64,000 nt of DNA from Chitinophaga sp. LS1 (lineage in GTDB: Bacteria > Bacteroidota > Bacteroidia > Chitinophagales > Chitinophagaceae). Every line of letters begins with the position of its first letter. The first letter of the stretch is position 1. The notes under the pieces are model-generated. The model worked only from the letters and a program-made list of their open reading frames with translations. It did not search any database and had not been told where the DNA came from. A program made the translations under genes and the position numbers. The stretch is from assembly GCF_034274695.1 (NCBI RefSeq), contig NZ_CP128362.1, positions 496,001 to 560,000 on the forward strand, read 5' to 3'. Below, piece by piece: positions 42,219 through 51,500 of this stretch.

Positions 42219-43310
42219 TTATAATTTTAATTTCTCCGCAAATTTAATTTGCATCTGATTTCCAGGCACTTCATTATATTGTCTAACTCCTGGCCCAATT
42301 CTCTGTAAATCACTAAAAGAATATCTATCACTTGATGTCGTCTCCCCAATCTTCCATATCTGACCCGCATGTAAAAACACTGGCACTCCTGTTCTTACAT
42401 TTGGATACACTCCATCCATCGTAGCTCTTAATGTATATTGCCAACCATCCGGACCAAATGGTTTTGCCAAAATGCCCCTCAGCTCTTTCAACTCTTTTTT
42501 AATTAAGTCCGCATTACTATACAGAAAAAAGCCAGTTGAACCAATCCAAACAGGTGGAATCGCAAGATCATCCCATACTCCAATACCTGTCGCATCATCA
42601 CTTGCTAGAGCCACTGTTGTTGACATTGCAACTTGAAAAGCACTAAAGTTCCATTGGGATTTTGACTCCTTTTTTTTGGATATTGAATATTTGCCTTTTG
42701 TCGGAGGATCTTCTTCGTTTGCTACCTGAGACGCTTCTCCCTCACTATAATCTCCGTTTTGAAGTTTATATATCGCCCAGTTAAAAAATACAGAATTAGC
42801 TTCCTTTTCCTTTTTATCATCACTGAAGTTGTTGTATTTATCAACGGCGTCAATTGTAATATTTCCATCGGGGTCAATGAATCGAATTGGGTTAAGATTT
42901 GCATAATTATATGGCGAATACCTTCTTGATTTCTCACATAACAAGTCTACCCCTTGCCATCTGGATATCTGTACATCATACATCCTTCCACCGTAATCAT
43001 ACCAATCCAGTCCCTCTTCATCCAAAAATTCTTTCTGCTGTATTTCCTTGCCGTTATATTGTAGCAGATTTTTGTAGTATCCAGCTCCTTTCAACGCATT
43101 CGAACTAATCCCCGCCATCGTCAGCCCATATGGATAATAATGAGTTTCTTCCAATAATGGCCCACCATTATGCACAACCACTAAATTATCAAAATTAACA
43201 TCTTCTCCACTTTCATTACTCAGTTAAATATACAAAAATCCCGTTTTCGTAATCGCAAATCTATCTACTGACAATGTCTGCAATTCATCCGGATTACCCC
43301 TGTACCGGAA
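42219..43310 (-). pseudogene. Displaced RHS core with GIY-YIG-like toxin tip, truncated by IS
   Basis: Begins as GNPDELQTLSVDRFAITKTG, has one TAA at 43224-43226, then [33 protein letters not shown] and the RHS core to [11 protein letters not shown], all matching the end of the large RHS gene. The unique tip ends [20 protein letters not shown]...[14 protein letters not shown], resembling GIY-YIG/URI-type nuclease toxins (K-x-G-E-T, R-Y, distal Glu). The IS starts right after KLKL. The remaining YNFFKTNGKFLYR lies beyond the IS. No promoter or RHS N-terminus, so it is an orphan tip awaiting recombination. Confidence 0.7.
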
Positions 43311-43379
43311 GATCATATTTTCTATAATCTGCTTCTCTATATAAAATCTTATTATTTCCAGTAACTCCTGGCTGAAAAA

Positions 43380-43727
43380 GGACAATCATAGTAAATAATC
43401 CTTCTGACAGTATAAAAATCTGGACGTACTAAACGCGTATCCCCATCAAATTCTTTTCCATTGATAATAAACTTGTATTTAATCCTTCCAACCCCAGTTA
43501 GTCGCATTATCATATGATTGATAAGTCAACATCTGTCCGTTTACAATAGATTTATATTAACCTCCTTTGATGAAATATTCATTCTGCTCCCCTATCATCT
43601 TTGCCATCATCGCTATGGGAAAATTAGGGCTATCACTCGTGTAGGTAGTCTGGTAGAGGATCTTCCCTTCGAATGACTGGGCGAAAATAGAGAGCGAAAA
43701 AAACAGGAGGATAATGAGGAAACGCAT
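43380..43727 (-). pseudogene. Secreted protein remnant (DUF4412-like)
   Basis: From the ATG at 43727: signal peptide MRFLIILLFFSLSIFAQ, then SFEGKILYQTTYTSDSPNFP and NEYFIKGG, TAA, then YKSIVNGQMLTYQSYDNATN in frame followed by more stops and shifts. The pattern of short secreted Bacteroidota proteins (E-G-K-I-x-Y-x...Y-x-K-G-G-N-Y-K) is clear, but the gene is broken. It lies between two RHS segments and may have been carried in with a toxin cassette. Confidence 0.55.
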
Positions 43728-43840
43728 GTAAGATAATTTTTTACAAAAAAAAGATAATAGATCAATTTTCACTACTACCTATTCAAAGGGTCCGGCTGTA
43801 AAAGCACGGACCCTTTGAATATCAATATCTAATCGAAAGA

Positions 43841-44176
43841 TTATCTCTGAAACATTGGAGGTAATTTCTCATAATAATTTTTTTGATATTTGTCAGCTTC
43901 AATGGATACTAATCCAACCGAATATAAGAATAAATCGAATCTAAAATTAAAATCAATCTGTTTCCTTAGATATTCTTCATGCTTCAAATATAACTCTTCA
44001 GTAATAATATAACTACCAACATCGTCAAATAAAAAGCGCTGGTCCTCTGTAATATCATCTGCAAATATTTCTTCAAACTTTTTATAAGGAATATGGGAAA
44101 TATTTACAAATCCCAGGACTTTGTCTTCCGTCTTCAAAAAAATTTCCAGAAGAATTTGATAATAGTACTTACTCAT
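43841..44176 (-). CDS. Probable immunity protein for the E3-like RNase RHS toxin
   Basis: 111 aa, MSKYYYQILLEIFLKTEDKV...FVNISHIPYKKFEEIFADDI...FLFDDVGSYIITEELYLKHE. Acidic, small, soluble. It begins 30 nt after the stop of the RHS toxin gene, the place of an immunity gene. It is unlike the short colicin E3 immunity protein in length and obvious sequence, so the pairing is by position only. Confidence 0.6.
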   Translation of the reverse strand: MSKYYYQILLEIFLKTEDKVLGFVNISHIPYKKFEEIFADDITEDQRFLFDDVGSYIITEELYLKHEEYLRKQIDFNFRFDLFLYSVGLVSIEADKYQKNYYEKLPPMFQR

Positions 44177-44206
44177 GACTAAATTATTAAAAAATCGACT
44201 TACAAA

Positions 44207-47200
44207 TTAAGGAATCGGAATAACATTTCTAAGAGGAATTATCCTTGTTCCTTCCGATATGATGAAATAAACAACCAAAGCAGTACCAGTTAAGCCAGTC
44301 ACCTCCGACACTTTCTGCACGAAAGCATTATCATATTGAACACCATCAATTCTCTTATAGCTTGGAATACGATTATCTTTCTGTTTACCTTCATTCTCAT
44401 TGCCTGTTTCGGGATCCCAGGCGCCCTGATGCTTTCCTTTTTTATCATACACTTCTATCTCCCCATGCTGAGAATCCCATTCTCCCCACCATCCTTTAGG
44501 CGCCTTTTCGCCCAGGTCAAATGAAGGTCTTGCACCACTTTTAGGAGGCAACATTGATGAACCTGGAAATCCAGGTAACCCATCTTTTTTATACTCTTTG
44601 GGAACCGGTTTATATGAATCCTGTTGATATGGAGTTTTTTCTTTATTGCCTTCGCCTTCTGCTGGCTGCTGTTTATTATCTTTCTTTTTATTCTTATCCT
44701 TGTCCTGATTGTTATTGTTACTATTATTTTCAGCAAAAAATGCCTTTATTTCATTAGGATCGTTTGTTGATTGCCCTCCATTAGCATCTAAACTCCACAT
44801 ACCATCAGGGTCAACATTCCTTACCGGATTATTGAATGCGTAATTATACGGAGTATACCGTCTTCCATATTCAGATAACGGATCCATACAATCCCATCTT
44901 CCTACCTGAACATCATACATCCTTGCGCCATAATCATACCATTCAACACCTGTACCGTCAGCGAACTCATTATTCTGTTGTTCTTTTCCATTATACTTAA
45001 CTTTGTTTTCGATATAGTCTTTCCCCTTTATTGCGGATGAGGAAATGCCCGCCATGGTAAGACCATACGGATAATAATGCGTCTCCTCCAATAACGGTCC
45101 TCTGTTATGGACTACCACCAGATTATCAAAATACACATTCTCCCCACTTTCATTGCTGGTATAAATATAAACAAATCCTGTTTTTTTAATAACAAACTTC
45201 TCTACCGTCAATGTTTGTAATTCATCAGGATTTCCCTGTACCTGTTTCACTCCACTATTATCATCTACCATGTTGAACAGGTCGTCAAAAAGTACATAGG
45301 AGAGATACGCCCTGGGTTTAGTGGCAAGGTTCTCATCAGCATCCTTGCTGATCAACTCTTCGTACTCACTGGATGTATATGCTGACGAAATAGCGGAATT
45401 TGTACCCGCAGCCGCATGTGTACCATCAGAGATAGTGGAAGAACTGAATGCCTGTATGAGTGCGGCTAGCATACTGCTTGTGGTAGTACTGGAGGTGCTC
45501 GCTGCCGTGCTTTTATAAAATGCTTTGACCCCCAGCTGCAGGGTATCCCCCGCCATGACCCGTAATACAATGGAAGGTCCTATTTTTTCACCACTTTCTG
45601 CATTCAGCCTGGCTACATATGCATTTGGATTGGTAGTTTCATCCGTTGGATAGCCAGCAGGAAGCGCCGTGCGGGTATTGTCTATGTTACTGAATAAAGC
45701 ATTTTCAGTCGTACTGCTGGCAGTCTCCATGGTAGCGGCGTATACGCTGGTGTCTGCATTATCTCCCAATACTACCCGGACATTGCCCAGGTGATCTTTT
45801 TCAAAATAATCCCAATGATAAACGAGGGCTTTGCCGGAATCGTATTCCGGGCGAATACGGCCTTCTTCGTGAATAATATATCGTAAGGTGTCCCGTTCAT
45901 ACACTAATCCTTCTATGTAATCAGTCACAGTAGTTTTGACAGGAGATGTGGTACTGTCTACCACGGTTTTTTTCAGTTTCCTGCCATCTGCTGTATATAA
46001 ATAATTAATTGTACCCTTGCCGCTGACCAGAATTTTTTCAGGAAGATTCAGCAGGTTATAACTGATAGAAGTGATTTGCTTATTCTGATCGGATATTAAA
46101 TTGCCATTACCGTTGTATGTATAGTCGTTGCCTGTGTTTGTACCGTCATTAAAATCACCTAGTTTGGCGGTGCTTGTATTACTGGCATCTGTCACAGTCA
46201 ATAGCTTATTACTATTGGCCTGGTAGGTATATGTCAGGTTATCCACATTACTGTTGGTAGTACCTATTAACCCCTGTTGTTTCATTGAGCTAATGTTACC
46301 ATTTGCATCATAAGCGAGGTTGCTTACTGTAAAGTCAGCTTTGTCTGATGTCCATGCTGCTCCTGTAGTGTTTTGCTGGTTAAAGACAGCCTTTTTTAGG
46401 CGGTTGGCGCCATCATAACCAAACCCGTATGCCCTTGGTATGCCGTTGGACCTGGTTTTCCATTTGATGCCTGCAATGTTGCCATTGTATTGGCTGCTAT
46501 CAAAGCCATTATCATAACTGATTTCTTCACCGAACCAGTTGTCTGTGCCGGTGGAATTGACGAATGCTTTGTTGATACCCGCTAACCAGCCTTTTATATT
46601 ATAAGTATAGGTGAGGGTATCTAACTGCCCACTGGCAGCTACGCCTATTTTCCTTTGCTGCAATTGCCCCAGCTCATTATAGGTGTTCTCTGCGATCTTT
46701 TCCTCGAGGTTGGTGCTGTCATTCAGCCGCTTGACGAGTGAAATCAGGTGACCGGCTGCATCATAACCCATTTTGGTCAGTAAGGTTGTCTGAGGCGTAA
46801 CAGTGCTGGAAGGGTTGGTATGCGTAAGGTAGGTGCTTAACACCTTGCCATTGTAGTCATATAGAAGGCTGGTCACATCTTTTCCACCTGTATGGTTATC
46901 TGCAATTGTCTGGATAGTCAGGGCATCATCGTCGAAGTAGTTCGTGGTGGTGAGCCATTGGTCTGTGCCTAATATGCGAACCTTTGTTCCTGTGGTGAGA
47001 GTGGCGACACGCGTACTGGAAGATGTATTGGCCTGGCTATAAGGATTGTCACCTGCTTCCGGTTTTGAAAGGCCTGTGTTCACAAGGCTATGTACACCAG
47101 TATAGTTATAATTATCATAGTAAGTGTAAGACAATGGTGAAAGTGCAGATGAAGAGATAACCGGAACGGGATTGGATGATGCAACACTGGTAATGCCATC

Positions 47201-48586
47201 ATCATTGACGATGGAGGCTTCAACTTCAGCATTATCAGGAGTAGTGAATTCTGGATCAAAGGTAATGGAGTTGGTCGCCTGGTATGCACTGTCTGCACTG
47301 TTATAAGTAGTCACTACCAGGTCAGCAGTAAATGAAGATAGATTGATGACGGAAGTGTCATCTAAATTGGTGGTGATACTACATTGTAAATTTTCTCTGG
47401 TCAAAGCCGTTGTATAGATGGCTGTTTCGTAAGGACGATTCAGTCCATCGTAGAATGTTGTGATCCATTCAGGAGTAGATTTTTGCCTTTGTATGGAATC
47501 TTGCGTGAAGACGACTCTGTTTCGGCTATCATAAGCCATTAAAACAGCTCCTGCTCCGGGGATTTTTTTCGAAATCATGCGGCCACGTGCATCATATTGA
47601 TACTGGAAGCAAAGTTCATCGGCGACGGTTGAAGTGATCTTCCAGTCAGACATGATATTTTGTACTGCCAGTGGCGGTATTACAAAACGAAGACTACCCA
47701 GATCGTCATACACATAGTAGGTGCATAACCATCCATCATGGGCTTTACCAGGACTATCGGCCAATTGTACTTTTTTGAGAATGAGTTGGCCGTCTTTGTC
47801 CTTGTATTCTATCACCTGGTGCCCTGCTTCATCGATTGAAATGTTTTTATTGAGCTGCCCGGTACTGTAAATGCCGGCAGTATCGGGAAGAGTTGCGGAA
47901 CCGGAACCATAAGTAGCAGTGGTGGAACAGTTCTTTTTACTAATTGCAATTTTCCAGATCAGCACAGCATCGTCGCTGGTATTGTAATAGTACTGCATTT
48001 CTACCGGATGATTTCCGCCTGTTTGTGCCCAACTATCACCGGGGTCCCATTTCTTTAATACCCGGTTTAGTGGAGAGGCTTCATACTCAGTCTGGGTATA
48101 GTACACATGTTCATTTGCGATGCCTGGGTTGAGTGCAGTATTTTGATAAAAAGATGCTTGTGCCGCAAACGGATCTGACTTTATTTTTCCATTATGGGCA
48201 CTATCCTGTTGAGGTATATAGGGCAGGTATTGATATTGTTGTCTGCCAAGTGAATCATATACTACAGCAGTGACCATGTCATTGCCGTTAGGACTGATTC
48301 TTCTGGCTACTGTTTGCATGGGTCTGCCCAACCCATCCAGATATTGAGTCATCAGCTTCACATCAGCTGTTGACCTGCTGGTATCAAATACCGCATTTGG
48401 ATCTGTCGTAATCATACTGGGAATCCAGACCCGGATAGAACTTGCTTTTAAGGTATTTAGCGCAGCAGGACGCACTACAGGAGTAGCGGCAGTACGTGAT
48501 GTATTGACCGGTACCTGTGCCATGCCGGGAACAATTGTTCCCAGCAGGCAGATATATAATAAATATATAAATTTTGATTGTCGCAT
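44207..48586 (-). CDS. RHS-repeat polymorphic toxin with colicin E3-like RNase tip
   Basis: 1459 aa from the ATG at 48586 (MRQSKFIYLLYICLLGTIVPGMAQ, signal peptide). DUF6443-type start RVWIPSMITTDPNAVF...QYLDGLGRPMQTVARR, many YD repeats, then the RHS core [13 protein letters not shown]...ARMYDVQVGRW...PVRNVDPDGM near 1200-1290. The tip has WDSQHGEIEVYDKKGKHQGA and WDPETGNENEG at about 1365-1395, matching the catalytic Asp/His/Glu segment of colicin E3-type 16S rRNases. A hydrophobic tail (TGTALVVYFIISEG) ends the protein. It starts 4 nt after the upstream RHS-like gene. Confidence 0.88.
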   Translation of the reverse strand: MRQSKFIYLLYICLLGTIVPGMAQVPVNTSRTAATPVVRPAALNTLKASSIRVWIPSMITTDPNAVFDTSRSTADVKLMTQYLDGLGRPMQTVARRISPNGNDMVTAVVYDSLGRQQYQYLPYIPQQDSAHNGKIKSDPFAAQASFYQNTALNPGIANEHVYYTQTEYEASPLNRVLKKWDPGDSWAQTGGNHPVEMQYYYNTSDDAVLIWKIAISKKNCSTTATYGSGSATLPDTAGIYSTGQLNKNISIDEAGHQVIEYKDKDGQLILKKVQLADSPGKAHDGWLCTYYVYDDLGSLRFVIPPLAVQNIMSDWKITSTVADELCFQYQYDARGRMISKKIPGAGAVLMAYDSRNRVVFTQDSIQRQKSTPEWITTFYDGLNRPYETAIYTTALTRENLQCSITTNLDDTSVINLSSFTADLVVTTYNSADSAYQATNSITFDPEFTTPDNAEVEASIVNDDGITSVASSNPVPVISSSALSPLSYTYYDNYNYTGVHSLVNTGLSKPEAGDNPYSQANTSSSTRVATLTTGTKVRILGTDQWLTTTNYFDDDALTIQTIADNHTGGKDVTSLLYDYNGKVLSTYLTHTNPSSTVTPQTTLLTKMGYDAAGHLISLVKRLNDSTNLEEKIAENTYNELGQLQQRKIGVAASGQLDTLTYTYNIKGWLAGINKAFVNSTGTDNWFGEEISYDNGFDSSQYNGNIAGIKWKTRSNGIPRAYGFGYDGANRLKKAVFNQQNTTGAAWTSDKADFTVSNLAYDANGNISSMKQQGLIGTTNSNVDNLTYTYQANSNKLLTVTDASNTSTAKLGDFNDGTNTGNDYTYNGNGNLISDQNKQITSISYNLLNLPEKILVSGKGTINYLYTADGRKLKKTVVDSTTSPVKTTVTDYIEGLVYERDTLRYIIHEEGRIRPEYDSGKALVYHWDYFEKDHLGNVRVVLGDNADTSVYAATMETASSTTENALFSNIDNTRTALPAGYPTDETTNPNAYVARLNAESGEKIGPSIVLRVMAGDTLQLGVKAFYKSTAASTSSTTTSSMLAALIQAFSSSTISDGTHAAAGTNSAISSAYTSSEYEELISKDADENLATKPRAYLSYVLFDDLFNMVDDNSGVKQVQGNPDELQTLTVEKFVIKKTGFVYIYTSNESGENVYFDNLVVVHNRGPLLEETHYYPYGLTMAGISSSAIKGKDYIENKVKYNGKEQQNNEFADGTGVEWYDYGARMYDVQVGRWDCMDPLSEYGRRYTPYNYAFNNPVRNVDPDGMWSLDANGGQSTNDPNEIKAFFAENNSNNNNQDKDKNKKKDNKQQPAEGEGNKEKTPYQQDSYKPVPKEYKKDGLPGFPGSSMLPPKSGARPSFDLGEKAPKGWWGEWDSQHGEIEVYDKKGKHQGAWDPETGNENEGKQKDNRIPSYKRIDGVQYDNAFVQKVSEVTGLTGTALVVYFIISEGTRIIPLRNVIPIP

Positions 48587-48590
48587 TGAT

Positions 48591-51500
48591 TTAGTTTTTC
48601 CAGACAAGGATGAATATTGTTGGTGTAACGCCGGTGAAAGTAGCTGTTGTACTTGCTGTAAATGTCTTTTCAACGCCATTGATACTGGCTGTACAAGATC
48701 CTGTTCCGGTTATCATTTGCATTGTAATAGTGTAAGTGACACCGGTCGCCACCGTTGTATAATAAGGCCATTCAGTCTTAGCTGTGGTATTGACAGCTGT
48801 TGCACTGGTTGAATTGTTAGTAGCTACGATGCTTAACGTGCCCGGCACTGTAGCTCCGCGTTTCGCTACGACCCCAAAATTTTTACCGGATGGTATACAG
48901 TAACCATACTGGTTAGCCGCAATCGGTCCCTGTTGATCAGCGTATGCCTGTGCCTGGGCATTTGCATCAGCCTGGGAGATTGTGGAAGTGTATAAACCTG
49001 CGGCTAACGTATAAATATAAGCTACACCCGTAGAATCCCCCGTACAGTTGGTTTTGGTATAAGACCCGGAACTGGCTCCACTGCTATATACTGTAGGTGC
49101 TACAGTGGATAAAACTACATTGATAGTAGGTGAAACTGCTGTCCATGTTTGACTACCATTGGTTGTAATCGTTTTGGTCGTACCATTTACGGTGATATAT
49201 ACCTGAGTTGTGGACGCCATTGTCACAGTATAAGTTGCCCCTGTTGGTATAATGGCACATGCTTTCAAGTCTTCGTCTGTAAGCGGACTAAAAGTTTTTT
49301 GATATACAACAGCACCGGTAGTAGTATTTGTGACGGTGATACTAAATGGATTCAGGCTACCAGAACCAGATTTTTTACTGAACAACAAATTGCAGGTCTG
49401 ACATGTGCCATTTGTATTAGCATAGCTTTGCGCATTGGCATTAGCATATCGCAGGGCGATTGCATTGGCAGTATCCTTGCTGATTGTGGTAGAGTCATGT
49501 CTTGCAGCTACAACATAAGTTACATCGGTACCCACATATCCGGAATCACAGGCTTTGGTTTTGGTCACTTTTTGCTCATCACTGAAATAGTAACATATCC
49601 CTAATCTATTCGCCTGGGCGGTACCACTATCTTGCAATGCAGCCTTTGCCACTGCATTGGCACTATCCAGACTGACCAAAGTATAATAGGTGTTAGCCGG
49701 GATAGTAGCTGTTATCCATGAACCTTCTGCCTTGGAATCCGTACAATTTGTTTTCTGAAAACTACCGGTTTGTGCTGTATTATAGTAAACACAATTTCCT
49801 TTTAAATCTGCATAAGCCTGTCCTAATGACTGGAACTTTGCTTGCGCTTTTGCGTTGGCATCGTCCTGACTAATATAGGAAGTATCAGTTCCTCCTGCCA
49901 GTCTATATTCAATAGGATTGGATATTCCACCATTGGTACATTTAGAAGAGTAGAAGGTATCTACCAGTTGCTCACTCAGGTAATAACTACAATCGCCCAT
50001 TTTATTGGCATAGCTTTGTCCATTCGCTGTAATGTCAGCCAGTGCTTTCGAATTTGCATCAGCTACACTTACACGGGAGGCATATCTGCCCGCTTCTACT
50101 GCATAATTCACGACAGAAATACTTCCGGATGAACAGGTCTTTGTAAAGTTTTGGCTCTGGTAATCATTATAATATACTGCGCCATCACACTGATCAATCT
50201 CACCTGCATAGTTGTAACAGTACATTTTCAGGATATTCCTATCCTTATTGCGAATCAGTTTCAGTCTGTTCAGACCATCAAATTCGTAATAGAGCGTATG
50301 GTTCCCTTCGTCAGACTTGCTGGTCATACCTTTAAGCGGATCGAAGGTATAAGTGCTCATCTGGGATGCTGATGGGCGTAATTTGATATCATCAAACCAT
50401 ACTTTCCCGCTACCATTATTTGTCAGACTGATAGTAATGTATGGGGTACCGGAAGGAACGGAGTATTCTTTTTCAATGTATACCCATTTACCAGTTTCGG
50501 ACGTAGATATATTCGCTATATTGGTTGAGCCGGTGCTGGTTGCACTGGTTTTTGACAATAGATTTATAGTAGCAGAAGGGCCATTGCTGTACACCCATCC
50601 GGAGAAACGGAAGGTAGTCGTGTTTGAAAGAGATACATATAACCAGTTTGGATTGATGTATGTACTTGCACCACTAATGAGACCAGCATATTTACCAGTG
50701 TGAGAAACAGTGGCATCGCGGGTAACGCCTGTCCAGGAACTAATATCCTCAAAGCCATCATATAATACCTGATTGAGAGCAGCACCGGCAGTTTGGGAAA
50801 CCGGATAGGTACCATCAGCAGTCCAGGTGTAAGCAGCCGTGATACCTTTATCATCTCTGATCTGGCGGATGTTACCATAAGGGCCATAGCTTTGGTAAGC
50901 AATGGTGGTAGCAGGCAGACTGTTGTCGTTACCTAATTGCCAGCTACTGTCCATTTTAGGCGCTATCAAACTATCATTAGTGCCCCAGCTGTTTCCAAAC
51001 AGGGTATGTTTATAACTCAGTAATGTGCCATTAGTGTAGTTTCCCTGCCAGTAAGGTTGGCGGATCATGTTTCTGTATACCATGCTATTGAGAATGGATG
51101 CATTGCCATCTGTGGATGCATGTTCCCCAGGATAATACATCTTAGAGACAATCGTATCAGACTTACTATTGACTCTGGTAACAGATTTGGGGTAGTTCTT
51201 ACTATTATACGTGTAATTAACTACGTTTTCAAATAGAGTTCCATTGTTATCATACTCGCGAACGGTAGTAGAAGCCAGGTTACGACCTCCGCTCTTTAAA
51301 GGAATATAGTTAAATCCAAAGCTATATATCCCAGATTCGCCTCCACACAGATCTATGTAATATATTTTGTCATACATCAGGATACCTGTATCCACTGAGA
51401 GATTAGATATACCATAAGAATTATAGGTCCATTTGATAAGGTCAAAGGTGCTATCAGCGGCATTGAACTTAAATATTTTTTCATTCGCGAGGAGATCTTC

